Assembly: GCF_025175675.1 (NCBI RefSeq)
Contig: NZ_JANIOA010000005.1
Coordinates: 1-64,000 of the forward strand
Source: Sedimenticola hydrogenitrophicus
Lineage (GTDB): Bacteria; Pseudomonadota; Gammaproteobacteria; Chromatiales; Chromatiaceae
Reading direction: 5' to 3'
Length of the DNA: 64,000 nucleotides
The notes under the pieces are model-generated. The model saw only the letters and a program-made list of their open reading frames with translations, did not search any database and was not told the origin of the DNA. The position numbers were made by a program, and so were the translations under genes. Shown in pieces: positions 42,348 through 51,713 of the stretch; within the stretch, counting starts at the first letter, position 1; every line of letters starts with the position of its first letter.

Positions 42348-43229
42348 CTAGCCGCCTGACGACGTTTCGGGATACAGGTTCCGGCCCGCCACCCGCTCCA
42401 GCAACGGCGAGCTGTCCAGCCCCCGGGCGACAAACGCCTTATACAGGTCAGGCACTTGCCGCAACACCTGCTGCGCCTCGGCTTCCCCGGCAAACTCGGC
42501 GAACACAGCCCCGCCGGTACCGGTCAACCGCGCAGGCGCGAAGGATTCCAGCCACCGTACAGCCGCAGCGACCTCGGGATAGTGATTCAATACCACCGGC
42601 AGGCAGTCATTAACCTGACTGCCGGCGAGAAAGTCGCGTATTGTCGTTCGAGGCGCGTTCCGTGTCAATTGCGGATCATTAAAAACATCGGCCGTGGAGA
42701 CATGGCAATCGGGCACCACCACCAGATACCAGGCCGGTGGCATCCGCAGCGGCGTCAACAGCTCGCCTACCCCCTCGGCCCAGGCCGCCTGCCCGCGAAC
42801 AAAGACCGGCACGTCGGCACCCAGGTGCAGGCCCAGTTCGGCCAGTTTCTCCAGGGAATAATCGACCTGCCACAGACGATTGAGCGCCACCAGCACGGTC
42901 GCCGCATCGGAGCTGCCACCCCCCAGCCCACCGCCCATGGGGATATTCTTCACCAGGGAGATATCCGCACCCAGGGAGCAGCCTGCCTGCCGCTGCAGCA
43001 GCCGGGCCGCCCGGACCATCAGGTCCTCCGACTCCGGCACCGCAGCATTTCCCAGTGGCCGCCGGACTACCCCGTCCGACCTGATCCGGAATGCGATCCG
43101 GTCGCCATAATCGACAAAGCGGAACACCGTCTGCAGCAGGTGGTAGCCATCGGGCCGGCGACCGACGACCCGCAGCATGAGATTAAGCTTGGCCGGCGCC
43201 GGCCACCAGTCGATATCAGTGGTTAACAT
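42348..43229 (-). CDS. ispE: 4-diphosphocytidyl-2-C-methyl-D-erythritol kinase
   Basis: 293 residues, GHMP kinase family, fourth step of the MEP isoprenoid pathway. PAPAKLNLMLRVVGRRPDGYH is the N-terminal substrate motif, and MGGGLGGGSSDAATVL is the ATP-binding loop. LTGTGGAVFAEF is the third motif. Gene order with tRNA-Gln and prs downstream is standard. The lolB gene that normally lies just upstream is absent here; the TPR lipoprotein gene follows after 64 bases instead. Confidence 0.96.
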   Translation of the reverse strand: MLTTDIDWWPAPAKLNLMLRVVGRRPDGYHLLQTVFRFVDYGDRIAFRIRSDGVVRRPLGNAAVPESEDLMVRAARLLQRQAGCSLGADISLVKNIPMGGGLGGGSSDAATVLVALNRLWQVDYSLEKLAELGLHLGADVPVFVRGQAAWAEGVGELLTPLRMPPAWYLVVVPDCHVSTADVFNDPQLTRNAPRTTIRDFLAGSQVNDCLPVVLNHYPEVAAAVRWLESFAPARLTGTGGAVFAEFAGEAEAQQVLRQVPDLYKAFVARGLDSSPLLERVAGRNLYPETSSGG

Positions 43230-43293
43230 GGCGGATTGCAGGGCGTGGGCAGACGGCAGGAGCGGTAATGACGCGGAGATTCATCGGACAGGA

Positions 43294-45063
43294 TCAGATC
43301 TCGAGGCGCCGCATCACTTCCAGCACATGTTCACTTTGCGGGGTTTTGTCGAGGATTCCCTGCCAGATCTCCCTCGCCTGCTGTTGCTCCCCAGTCACCC
43401 AGAGTACCTCTCCCAGATGCGCGGCGATCTCCGCGTCAGGCAGCTTGTCATAGGCCTGGCGCAGGTAGCCTATCGCCTCCTGGTTCCGCCCCAACCTGAA
43501 CAGCACCCAGCCCATGCTGTCCAGGATCGCGGCGGAATCCGGTTTCAGCGCCAATGCGCGCTGAATATAGTCCAACGCCTCCTGATGCCGGTCGGTCTGA
43601 TCGGCCAGGGTGTAACCGAGCGCATTCAGGGCATCGGCATGTTTGGGATCGTTGGCGATCACCCGCAGCAGGTCCCGCTCCAGGATATCCACCCGATTCT
43701 GGGTCGCCGCATACAGGCCGCGGGCGTAGAGGAGCTCGTTGCTCTCCGGCAGCGCACCGATTGCCGTATCGAACAGCGCCATCACCTGCGCCGGCGTTCC
43801 GTGTTCGCGCAGCAGCTCCACCTCGATCAGGTAGTACCTGGCCGCCTGATCCGGGTACTGAATACGCATCCGCTGCAGCCAGTCAAATGCCTCACGGGTC
43901 TCACCCATGGCCGCCATCAGCTTGACGCTGCGTACCTGGGCCTCGTCGCGGTAGTCGCCGCCGTCCACCCGCTGATACCATTGCACGGCCTGCCGCGACT
44001 GTTCCCGTTTTTCCGCGATCCGACCCAGATAGTAGGCGGCGACGTCCGTCTGCTTATCAGTGTCGAGCAGCTGCAGAAAATGGCCGCGCGCCGCCTCGTC
44101 CTCGCCCAGTTCCAGGGCAATCAGCCCCAGCCAGTAGCTGGCATCCCCTCCTTCCGACTCTATCTTCTCCAAGCGGAGGAACTGTTCGTAGGCCGCTTGC
44201 AGCTCCTTGGCATCCACCAGCAGCCGCGCATAAGCGGATAACAGGAAAGGGTCGGCCGGAAAACGGCGCACCGCATCCGCCAGTAGCCCCCTGGCCTTCG
44301 GTTTGTCATCCTGGGACAGATAGACCCGGCTCAACACCAGGTAACCCTTCGGCCAATCGGGATGGGCGGCGACCAGCCGGTCCGCCTCCTTTTCTGCCGC
44401 TGCGTAATCCTTGTCCACCAGGGCGGCAATGGCCAGGGCGTAACCACCGCGGGGATCGCCGGGGAACTCCAGCACCAGCCTGCGCATCAGCCCCATGGCC
44501 GACTCCCGCTTCAGCTCGCGGTTGATGGCCGCCATGACATTGAGAAAACCATTCTCATCATTCCCTTCACTGATCCGCACAATGGTCTTGAGATGATCCA
44601 GCACAGGCGCGTTTTCATCCTGGCGCAGCATCAGCACCACCAGCAGCTGACGTGCCGTGAGATCCGCCGGTGCCAGCTCCACCCAGAGACTGGCGGCCTT
44701 GACGGCGAGCTCGCCCTTATCCATATGCAGGGCCAGACGCGTCGCCCGCTCGGCAGCAGTGGCGTCACCGGACAACAAGGCGGCCTGGAGCTGGTGCGCA
44801 TAGGCCTGATCCAACGCCCCGCGTTGCGCCGCCACCTCGCCTGCCAACAGATTGAATACGATATCTTCGGTCAACTCAGGGACATCGCTCGCCGGAACTG
44901 CGCTTGCCACGGCACGCCGGGAGGCATCCGCCTGCGCGGTAGGCGCCTGTTCGGCGGGCGCGGGGGCTGTCGGTTCGGGAGCGGTTTTGACCTGGGAGGA
45001 TTGGCAGCTGACAAGGGTCCAGGAGAATGCGAGTGTGAAAACCAGTTGAAGCGCCTGCCGCAT
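43294..45063 (-). CDS. TPR-repeat lipoprotein
   Basis: 589 residues. The lipobox TLVSCQ predicts a lipidated periplasmic or outer membrane protein, followed by an Ala/Pro/Glu-rich linker. From about 70 to the end there are many helical tetratricopeptide repeats, for example EALDYIQRALALKPDSAAILDSMGWVLFRLGRNQEAIGYLRQAYDKLPDAEIAAHLGEVLW. This gene is commonly found beside hemA and lolB-ispE in Gammaproteobacteria; its exact role is unknown, presumably envelope assembly. It is divergent from hemA. Confidence 0.9.
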   Translation of the reverse strand: MRQALQLVFTLAFSWTLVSCQSSQVKTAPEPTAPAPAEQAPTAQADASRRAVASAVPASDVPELTEDIVFNLLAGEVAAQRGALDQAYAHQLQAALLSGDATAAERATRLALHMDKGELAVKAASLWVELAPADLTARQLLVVLMLRQDENAPVLDHLKTIVRISEGNDENGFLNVMAAINRELKRESAMGLMRRLVLEFPGDPRGGYALAIAALVDKDYAAAEKEADRLVAAHPDWPKGYLVLSRVYLSQDDKPKARGLLADAVRRFPADPFLLSAYARLLVDAKELQAAYEQFLRLEKIESEGGDASYWLGLIALELGEDEAARGHFLQLLDTDKQTDVAAYYLGRIAEKREQSRQAVQWYQRVDGGDYRDEAQVRSVKLMAAMGETREAFDWLQRMRIQYPDQAARYYLIEVELLREHGTPAQVMALFDTAIGALPESNELLYARGLYAATQNRVDILERDLLRVIANDPKHADALNALGYTLADQTDRHQEALDYIQRALALKPDSAAILDSMGWVLFRLGRNQEAIGYLRQAYDKLPDAEIAAHLGEVLWVTGEQQQAREIWQGILDKTPQSEHVLEVMRRLEI

Positions 45064-45348
45064 GAATATTACACCTGAAAAACGCCCAGCCCAGGGCCTA
45101 ATATTGAGGATAGATGATAACCGAGTTTACAGCCACCGGACGACATTTAACGCCTGAAAAGTGCCCTGCGACTTGTATTTAACCTTTTGATAATACAAAA
45201 TTTCACTTTCCCGGGTCCGCCAGATGGCGGCTTGGCCCTGTCGCGGCCTGGTGGAACCGGCGCCTGAACCGGCTGCAACCGACCAGGGCGGGATGCGAAT
45301 CCACCCCTAGCGAAATACTGAGACTGCCCTGATACACGATAAGTTCAT
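45064..45348. other. Divergent promoter region between the TPR gene and hemA
   Basis: 285 bases, AT-rich in the part from 45170 to 45210, where promoters for both directions probably lie. No clear consensus boxes or RNA could be assigned. Confidence 0.35.
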
Positions 45349-46614
45349 ATGGCACTGATTACACTCGGCCTTAACCACAAGACAGCACCCATCGGCATCC
45401 GTGAGCGCCTTACCTTCGGCCCGGATATCATCGTGGCGGCGCTGCGCAGCCTGTCGGAACAGCCCGGGATCGACGAAGCGGTGATTCTCTCCACCTGCAA
45501 CCGGACCGAGCTCTACTGCGCCCACACCCGCTCCAGCCGGGAGGACATCTGCGCCTGGCTGGGTGGGTTTCTCGGCCTGGAGGAGGAGACCATCTCCCCC
45601 TTCCTGTACAGCCATCAGGACCAGGAGTGTGTCCGCCACCTGTTGAAGGTGGCCAGTGGACTGGACTCCATGGTGCTCGGGGAGCCGCAGATCCTGGGAC
45701 AGGTGAAACAGGCCTTCCAGACCGCCAATGACGTCTCCAGTACCGGCAAGTTTCTCGGCCGCCTGTTTCAGCACACCTTCTCGGTGGCCAAACAGGTGCG
45801 CACCGACACCGCCATCGGCCACAGTCCGGTTTCGGTCGCCTTTGCCGCCGTCAGCCTGGCCCGCCAGATCTTCAGCGACCTGTCACAACAGACCGCGCTG
45901 CTGATCGGTGCCGGCGAGACCATCGAGCTGGCGGCCAGACACCTGCATCAGCACGGCATCGGCCGGATCATCGTCGCCAACCGGACCCTGGAGAAGGCCC
46001 ATCAGCTGGCCGGTCAGTTCGACGGCTTCGCCATCGGCCTTACCGAGATCCCCAACCACCTGGCGGAGGCGGACATTGTCATCTCGTCCACCGCCAGCCC
46101 GCTGCCGGTGGTTGGCAAGGGCACCGTGGAGAGCGCCCTGAAAAAACGCAAGCACCAGCCGATCTTCATGGTGGATATTGCCGTTCCCCGGGATATCGAA
46201 AGCGAAGTGAGCGAACTCAGTGACGTCTACCTGTACACGGTTGACGACCTGCAGGAGGTGATCCAGGAGAACCTGCGCTCACGCCAGGAGGCGGCGGAAC
46301 AGGCGGTGGAGATTGTCGATCTGCATGTCGATGAGTTCATGGGCTGGCTGCGCTCCCTGGATGCGGTGGGGATGATCCAGGACTATCGCCGCCAGGCGGA
46401 ACGGATGCGCGACGATGTGCTGGAGCGGGCGCTGAAACAGATGCAGTCCGGCAAATCCCCCGAGGAGAGCCTCCGATTCCTCGCCCACACCCTGACCAAC
46501 AAACTGTTGCACACCCCCAGCACCCAGATCAGGCAGGCCGGCTTCGAGGGTCAGTCGGAGCTCCTGGATGCGGCCAACACCCTTTTCCAGATCAGCGACA
46601 AAAGCACTCAATGA
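45349..46614 (+). CDS. hemA: Glutamyl-tRNA reductase
   Basis: 421 residues. First step of the C5 route to tetrapyrroles: NADPH reduction of glutamyl-tRNA to glutamate-1-semialdehyde. The catalytic Cys is in [25 protein letters not shown] is the second motif, and [12 protein letters not shown] and a Rossmann segment [17 protein letters not shown] follow. A C-terminal dimerisation helix ends the protein. Multiheme cytochromes elsewhere in this window make heme supply relevant. Its stop overlaps prfA by four bases. Confidence 0.98.
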   Translation: MALITLGLNHKTAPIGIRERLTFGPDIIVAALRSLSEQPGIDEAVILSTCNRTELYCAHTRSSREDICAWLGGFLGLEEETISPFLYSHQDQECVRHLLKVASGLDSMVLGEPQILGQVKQAFQTANDVSSTGKFLGRLFQHTFSVAKQVRTDTAIGHSPVSVAFAAVSLARQIFSDLSQQTALLIGAGETIELAARHLHQHGIGRIIVANRTLEKAHQLAGQFDGFAIGLTEIPNHLAEADIVISSTASPLPVVGKGTVESALKKRKHQPIFMVDIAVPRDIESEVSELSDVYLYTVDDLQEVIQENLRSRQEAAEQAVEIVDLHVDEFMGWLRSLDAVGMIQDYRRQAERMRDDVLERALKQMQSGKSPEESLRFLAHTLTNKLLHTPSTQIRQAGFEGQSELLDAANTLFQISDKSTQ

Positions 46615-47687
46615 ACGCATCCATACGCAGTAAGCTGGAGCAGATTGCCGAACGTTTTGAAGAGATTACCGCCCTCCTCGCCGAGCCGGAAATCCAGCAC
46701 GATCAGAACCGCTACCGTGAACTCGGTCAGGAGTATACCCTGCTGGAACCGGTGGTGGAGTGCTTCGGCCGCTACCGCGATCTGGAGGCTGAAATCGCCA
46801 GCGCCCGGGAGATGCTGGGCGATCCGGAAATGGCCGATCTGGCCCGCGAGGAGCTGAGCGAAGGCGAGCACAAGCTGCACCGGCTGGAACCGCAACTGCA
46901 GCTGCTGCTGATCCCCCCCGATCCCAACGACGAGCGGAATATCTTCCTTGAGGTGCGCGCGGGCACCGGGGGTGCGGAGGCGGCACTGTTCGCCGGCGAT
47001 CTGCTGCGCATGTACCTGCGTTATGCAGAGCAGATGGGCTGGCACACCGAGACCATCAGCCAGACACCGGGGGAACAGGGCGGCTACAAGGAGGTGGTGA
47101 GCCGGGTCTCCGGGCGCAATGTCTACTCGCGGTTGAAATTCGAGTCCGGCACCCACCGGGTCCAGCGGGTCCCGGAGACCGAATCCCAGGGCCGGGTGCA
47201 CACCTCGGCCTGCACCGTGGCCATTCTGCCGGAGGCGGCCGAGGTCGACAACGTCGAGATCGGCAACAACGACCTGCGTATCGACACCTTTCGCGCCTCC
47301 GGGGCCGGCGGACAGCACGTCAACAAGACCGACTCGGCGGTGCGTATCACCCACCTGCCGAGCGGCATCGTGGTGGAGTGCCAGGACGAGCGCTCCCAAC
47401 ACAAGAACAAGGCCCGCGCCCTCTCCCTGCTGCAGGCCAAGCTACTCGCCGGGATCCACGAGAAACAGGCTAGCGAACAGGCCGAGTCGCGCAAACTGCA
47501 GGTGGGCAGCGGCGACCGCTCGGAGCGGATCCGCACCTACAACTTCCCGCAGAACCGGCTCACCGATCACCGCATCAACCTGACCCTGTACAAGCTCGAC
47601 GAGATCATGACCGGGGCACTCGACCAGGTGATCGATCCGCTGACCCAGGAACACCAGGCGGAGCTTCTCACCTCGCTGGCCCACTGA
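46611..47687 (+). CDS. prfA: Peptide chain release factor 1
   Basis: 358 residues, standard length. It recognises UAA and UAG stop codons; [19 protein letters not shown] has the GGQ loop that triggers hydrolysis. The codon-recognition region is around [17 protein letters not shown] overlap with hemA implies coupled translation. prmC, whose product methylates the GGQ glutamine, follows 15 bases later. Confidence 0.98.
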   Translation: MNASIRSKLEQIAERFEEITALLAEPEIQHDQNRYRELGQEYTLLEPVVECFGRYRDLEAEIASAREMLGDPEMADLAREELSEGEHKLHRLEPQLQLLLIPPDPNDERNIFLEVRAGTGGAEAALFAGDLLRMYLRYAEQMGWHTETISQTPGEQGGYKEVVSRVSGRNVYSRLKFESGTHRVQRVPETESQGRVHTSACTVAILPEAAEVDNVEIGNNDLRIDTFRASGAGGQHVNKTDSAVRITHLPSGIVVECQDERSQHKNKARALSLLQAKLLAGIHEKQASEQAESRKLQVGSGDRSERIRTYNFPQNRLTDHRINLTLYKLDEIMTGALDQVIDPLTQEHQAELLTSLAH

Positions 47688-47702
47688 GCCCTGAATCCGC
47701 AG

Positions 47703-48587
47703 ATGACTGCCGACAAACCGCTCTCCATCGCCGCGGCACTGCAGCAGGCCACGCAGACCGTCGGCCTCGCCGCCCTGGAGGCGCAGGTGCTGCTGGCCCA
47801 CGTCCTGCAACGCCCGCGCAGCCATCTCTATGCCTGGCCGGAACAGCCCCTGACCGCGGATCAGCAGGCGCAGTTCCTGGCCCTGCTGGCACGCCGCGAG
47901 CGAGGCGAACCGGTGGCCTACCTCACCGGCTACCGGGAGTTCTGGTCGCTCTCCCTGAAGGTTACGCCGGACACGCTGATCCCGCGCCCGGAGACCGAGC
48001 TGCTGGTGGAGTGCGCGCTGGCGCTGCTGGGACCGGGAGAGGGCGCGCGCGTGGCCGACCTGGGAACCGGCAGCGGCGCCATCGCCGCCGCCATCGCCAG
48101 CGAACGCCCCCTGGCACGGCTGATCGCCACGGATCTATCGGCGGCCGCCCTGGCGGTCGCCGCCGACAATTTCCAGGCGCTCGACCTGACCCATATCGAG
48201 CTGCGCCAGGGGAGCTGGTTCGAGGCGTTGCGCCATGGGGAACGCTGTGACCTGATCCTCAGCAACCCCCCCTACGTGGCCGAGGGGGACCCCCACCTGC
48301 TTCGGGACGGCCTCCCCTGGGAGCCGGCCACCGCCCTGAGTTCAGGCGCCGACGGTCTGGATGACATCCGCCGGTTGATCCACGATGCCTCCGCCTACCT
48401 GCAAGCCGAGGGGTGGCTGATTATCGAACACGGCCTGGATCAGGCCGCTGCCGTGCGCCGGCTCTTCGAACAGGCCGGGTATCGGGAGACGACGACACAA
48501 CAGGACCTGGCGTTGCGAGACCGGCTCACCAGGGGCAAACGGCCGCTGCATAACACGGCCCAATCCCCGGGAAATCATACCCTTTAA
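47703..48587 (+). CDS. prmC: Release factor glutamine methyltransferase
   Basis: 294 residues. It N5-methylates the GGQ glutamine of RF1 and RF2 using SAM. The N-terminal helical domain is followed by LIPRPETELLVE, the SAM loop VADLGTGSGAIAAAIA, and the catalytic NPPY motif in LSNPPYVAEGDPHL. It is the third gene of the hemA-prfA-prmC operon. Confidence 0.97.
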   Translation: MTADKPLSIAAALQQATQTVGLAALEAQVLLAHVLQRPRSHLYAWPEQPLTADQQAQFLALLARRERGEPVAYLTGYREFWSLSLKVTPDTLIPRPETELLVECALALLGPGEGARVADLGTGSGAIAAAIASERPLARLIATDLSAAALAVAADNFQALDLTHIELRQGSWFEALRHGERCDLILSNPPYVAEGDPHLLRDGLPWEPATALSSGADGLDDIRRLIHDASAYLQAEGWLIIEHGLDQAAAVRRLFEQAGYRETTTQQDLALRDRLTRGKRPLHNTAQSPGNHTL

Positions 48588-48649
48588 ATTCATACCAAAA
48601 TGTGTGCGCAACGCTTGATAATTTCTGCGTAGTGTTTAGGATCATCACT

Positions 48650-49060
48650 ATGGAAAGCGGCGATAGCGACGTCATCAAGTTCCGGGAAATCGTTTTCACG
48701 GAGCTTCACCCCGACCCTGAGCAGGCACACTCGGCCGCCAGGCTATTGGACGGGATTGACGGCGTCATCGAGGCCCATCCCGAGACCCGCCTGCTACTCA
48801 AAGTGCGTTACCACGTCCTCAAGATCTCACTGGAGCACATCGAAACCGCCCTGATCGATTGCGGCTTCCATCTCAGCAGCAAACTGATCTATAAGATCTC
48901 GCGCGCCCTCTATTACTACACCGAGGAGATCCAGCGCGCCAACAACGGCTGCAGCGACGAGGACCACAACAGCACACGCAAGATTTTCATCAACCGCTAC
49001 GAACATAGAAATCACGGCTGTTCGGACCCCCGGCCCGAGCACTGGCGAAAATATCTGTAG
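48650..49060 (+). CDS. Conserved small protein with ferredoxin-like (HMA-type) fold
   Basis: 136 residues. The first 80 (FREIVFTELHPDPEQAHSAARLLDGIDGVIEAHPETRLLLKVRYHVLKISLEHIETALIDCGF) have the beta-alpha-beta pattern of heavy-metal-associated domains, but lack the metal-binding CxxC. The tail has NNGCSDEDHN and HGCSDPRPEHWRKYL, with repeated GCSD. The ATG at 48650 is the likely start; an upstream one at 48602 lacks a ribosome site. It is placed between prmC and moeB. Function unknown. Confidence 0.7.
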   Translation: MESGDSDVIKFREIVFTELHPDPEQAHSAARLLDGIDGVIEAHPETRLLLKVRYHVLKISLEHIETALIDCGFHLSSKLIYKISRALYYYTEEIQRANNGCSDEDHNSTRKIFINRYEHRNHGCSDPRPEHWRKYL

Positions 49061-49154
49061 CAGGACCCTACAGCGAACCATATCCATCAGGGACCGGGCG
49101 GCGGGAGTTGCCATTCCGGGTCAAGCCTGAGCATAGATGATTTGACCGCAACCT

Positions 49155-49898
49155 ATGAATGACGACCAACTCCTCCGCTACAGCCGCCAGATCATGCTCC
49201 CCAGCATCGGCATCGAGGGACAGGAAAAACTGCTGCAATCCCGGGTAGTGATTTTCGGACTGGGGGGGCTCGGATCGCCCGCCGCCATGTATCTGGCCGC
49301 CGCCGGCCTCGGCGAGCTGGTGCTGGTGGATTTCGACCGTGTCGATCTCACCAATCTGCAACGCCAGATCATCCACACCACCGGGAGCATCGGCCAATTG
49401 AAGGTGGATTCCGCCCGCCAGACCCTGCGCGCACTCAATCCCGAATGCCGGATCGAGACCGTCTCCAGCCGGCTCGAAGGCGAGGAGCTGGAGCGGGAGA
49501 TCCGGCGCGCCGACCTGGTGATCGACGGCACCGACAACTTCACCACCCGCTTCGCCATCAATGAGGCCTGCGTCAAACACCGCATCCCCCTGGTTTCCGG
49601 CGCCGCCATCCGTATGGAGGGACAGGTCTCGGTGTTCACCGGCCAGGCCGAGGAACCCTGCTATCGCTGCCTCTACGGCAGTGCCGCCGAAATGGATGAG
49701 ACCTGCTCCGCCAACGGCGTGCTGTCACCGCTGGTGGGCATTATCGGCAGTGTGCAGGCGCTGGAGGCGATCAAGGTACTGACCGGATCCGGCCAGACCC
49801 TGGTGGGCCGCCTGCTGGTGCTGGACGCCCTAGAGATGCAGTGGCGCACCCTGATACTGAAAAAAGATCCCGCCTGCAAGACCTGCGGCGGCCATTAA
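49155..49898 (+). CDS. moeB: MoeB/ThiF-family adenylyltransferase
   Basis: 247 residues. It adenylates the C-terminus of a ubiquitin-like sulfur carrier such as MoaD or ThiS. RYSRQIMLPSIGIEGQEKL and the nucleotide loop VVIFGLGGLGSPAAMYLAAAGLG are typical, as are LVDFDRVDLTNLQRQI and the zinc cysteines in CYRCLYG and CKTCGG. MoeB and ThiF are hard to separate by eye; the length and start favour MoeB/HesA. A molybdopterin role would suit a genome with two molybdoenzyme operons. Confidence 0.9.
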   Translation: MNDDQLLRYSRQIMLPSIGIEGQEKLLQSRVVIFGLGGLGSPAAMYLAAAGLGELVLVDFDRVDLTNLQRQIIHTTGSIGQLKVDSARQTLRALNPECRIETVSSRLEGEELEREIRRADLVIDGTDNFTTRFAINEACVKHRIPLVSGAAIRMEGQVSVFTGQAEEPCYRCLYGSAAEMDETCSANGVLSPLVGIIGSVQALEAIKVLTGSGQTLVGRLLVLDALEMQWRTLILKKDPACKTCGGH

Positions 49899-49904
49899 TC
49901 AGCC

Positions 49905-50516
49905 ATGAATAGAATAATAATCCCTGACGATACCATCACTTACCTGAACAATCTGCGCCGGGACATCGTGTTCCGCGAGACCCTGCGCGGGCAGACCCTC
50001 ACCTATCACACCACCTGGGGCCTGTTCTCCCCGAAAGGGATCGATGAGGGGAGCCGCCTGCTGCTCGATCACCTGGAGGTGCGGGAGCGCGATGACACCC
50101 TGGACCTGGGATGCGGCTATGGACCGCTCGGCCTGACCCTGGCCCGACTGGCGCCGCTGGGGACCAGTGTGCTGGTGGACAAGGATTTTGTCGCCATCGA
50201 CTACAGCCGGAAAAATGCCGCGGTCAACGGCATCACCAATACGGAGATCTTTCTCAGCAACGGCTTCGATCAGGTGGGCGAGCGCCGTTTTGACCTGATC
50301 GTCTCCAACCTGCCGGCCAAGACCGGCAAGGAGCTCTACTACCTCTACTTTTACGATGCCCTGGCACGGATGAATCCCGGTGCCCGCTTCTATGTGGTGA
50401 CCATCAGCGGCCTGCGCAAATTCATCCAGAAGGCCTTCATCGAGGTGTTCGGCAATTACAAGAAACTCAAGCAGGGGGCGACCTATACAGTGGCCATGGC
50501 CAGCGTACCGGATTAG
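49905..50516 (+). CDS. RsmC-like class I SAM methyltransferase
   Basis: 203 residues of the Methyltransf_small type. Motif I is LDLGCGYGPLGLTLARLAP, the acidic residue after strand 2 is in VLVDKDFVAIDYSRKNAAVNG, and the catalytic-loop position reads VSNLPAKTGKE instead of the NPPF of rRNA guanine methyltransferases. The NLPA variant resembles a subgroup of small RNA or protein methyltransferases. It starts six bases after moeB, so is co-transcribed. Target unknown. Confidence 0.8.
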   Translation: MNRIIIPDDTITYLNNLRRDIVFRETLRGQTLTYHTTWGLFSPKGIDEGSRLLLDHLEVRERDDTLDLGCGYGPLGLTLARLAPLGTSVLVDKDFVAIDYSRKNAAVNGITNTEIFLSNGFDQVGERRFDLIVSNLPAKTGKELYYLYFYDALARMNPGARFYVVTISGLRKFIQKAFIEVFGNYKKLKQGATYTVAMASVPD

Positions 50517-50675
50517 GGCGCGGACATGCGGATTTGGGCATCCCGGTTCCATGCTTTATAATCCCGAACGATAACGGGCGGCCGGCCACTGGGCGGCCGT
50601 TAGCTTCCTGATACCCGTCACCTGAATCCCTAATGGATACGGAAGACCTAACCCACGGATCGGCCAGAGATCACC

Positions 50676-51296
50676 ATGACCCAAAACAAAATCCTGGTTG
50701 CTGATGATGATCCGTTTACCCTCACCAGCATTACCAGCGGCCTGAGCGAGGCGGGCTACCAGGTAATCTCCGCCCAGGACGGCCGGAGCGCGGTCCGCCT
50801 GGGCCTGCGGGAGCGGCCCGATCTTGCCATTCTGGATATCCGCATGCCCGGCATGACCGGTATCGAGGCGGCCCGGGAACTGAAGGAGCGGGGGCGCATC
50901 AGCACCCTGTTCCTCAGCGCCTACGCCGATCGTGAGGTGGTAGAGGTCGCCACCCGCGAGGGGGCGCTGGGCTACCTGGTCAAACCGATCAACACCCAGC
51001 AGCTGATACCGGCCATCGAGGCGGCCCTGAAACGCTCCGCCGAACTGCAGCAGCTGCAGCGAAATGAGTCCGACCTGCGGGAGGCGATCCTGCGCAACCG
51101 GGAGATCAGCGTGGCCGTGGGCATCTACATGCAGCGCTATGCCGCCGATGAACAGGCGGCGTTTGACGCCATCCGCGCCTTTGCCCGCTTCAAGAGCCTG
51201 AAACTGGCCAACCTGGCCAGCGAGTTGGTTCGGGAGAGTGCCGGCCGTGACGAGCTGATCGAGGCAATTTTCCAGCATAGCCGGAAGCTGGGTTAG
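50676..51296 (+). CDS. Response regulator with RNA-binding ANTAR domain
   Basis: 206 residues. The receiver domain (1-125) has the acidic residues in VADDDPF, D54 in AILDIRMPG and a Lys in YLVKPIN. A short coiled linker leads to an ANTAR domain (about 140-200): LREAILRNREISVAVGIYMQRYAADEQAAFDAIRAFARFKSLKLANLASELV. ANTAR proteins bind paired hairpins in leader RNAs and prevent termination, often in nitrogen, amidohydrolase or nitrate genes. No cognate kinase is adjacent, so its input and target are unknown. Confidence 0.9.
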   Translation: MTQNKILVADDDPFTLTSITSGLSEAGYQVISAQDGRSAVRLGLRERPDLAILDIRMPGMTGIEAARELKERGRISTLFLSAYADREVVEVATREGALGYLVKPINTQQLIPAIEAALKRSAELQQLQRNESDLREAILRNREISVAVGIYMQRYAADEQAAFDAIRAFARFKSLKLANLASELVRESAGRDELIEAIFQHSRKLG

Positions 51297-51713
51297 AGGA
51301 TGGTGCCAAGGTAGAGCGGGAACTGCGCGACCGCCCCTATTCGAACCGCGGATCCACGCGGATGGACACGGATGGGTTCACCCTCCAGCCGAGCACAGGC
51401 ATGTCCCCTACAGGGCTAACCACCAGTCGGGCAGCCTCCCTATCCAAAAATCCGTGTGTATCCGTGTCCATCCGTGGTCCTTTCTCAGCCATAGGGCGCC
51501 CCGAGGGCGCCGGCGGCGGGCACGGCACCGTAGCCTGGATGAAGCCGCCACCTCCCCAAACCGGGGGACCACATGCACCCACGGCGGCGGAATCCGGGGA
51601 GCGGGCTTCGACTCAACACCAACCCGGATTTCGCCTGTCCGTCTCTATGCGCCCGTTAAGGTCCCATATAGTGGGCTCCATCCAGGCTACAAACTCAGTT
51701 GCCCCGCAGGCAT
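51297..51713. repeat. Gene-free stretch with CCACGGATGGACACGGAT palindrome
   Basis: CCACGCGGATGGACACGGAT (51353-51372) pairs imperfectly with ATCCGTGTCCATCCGTGG (51461-51478). This is a repeat type widespread in proteobacterial genomes. The rest of the 417 bases shows no convincing gene; a few open frames here lack ribosome sites or known domains. Confidence 0.5.
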
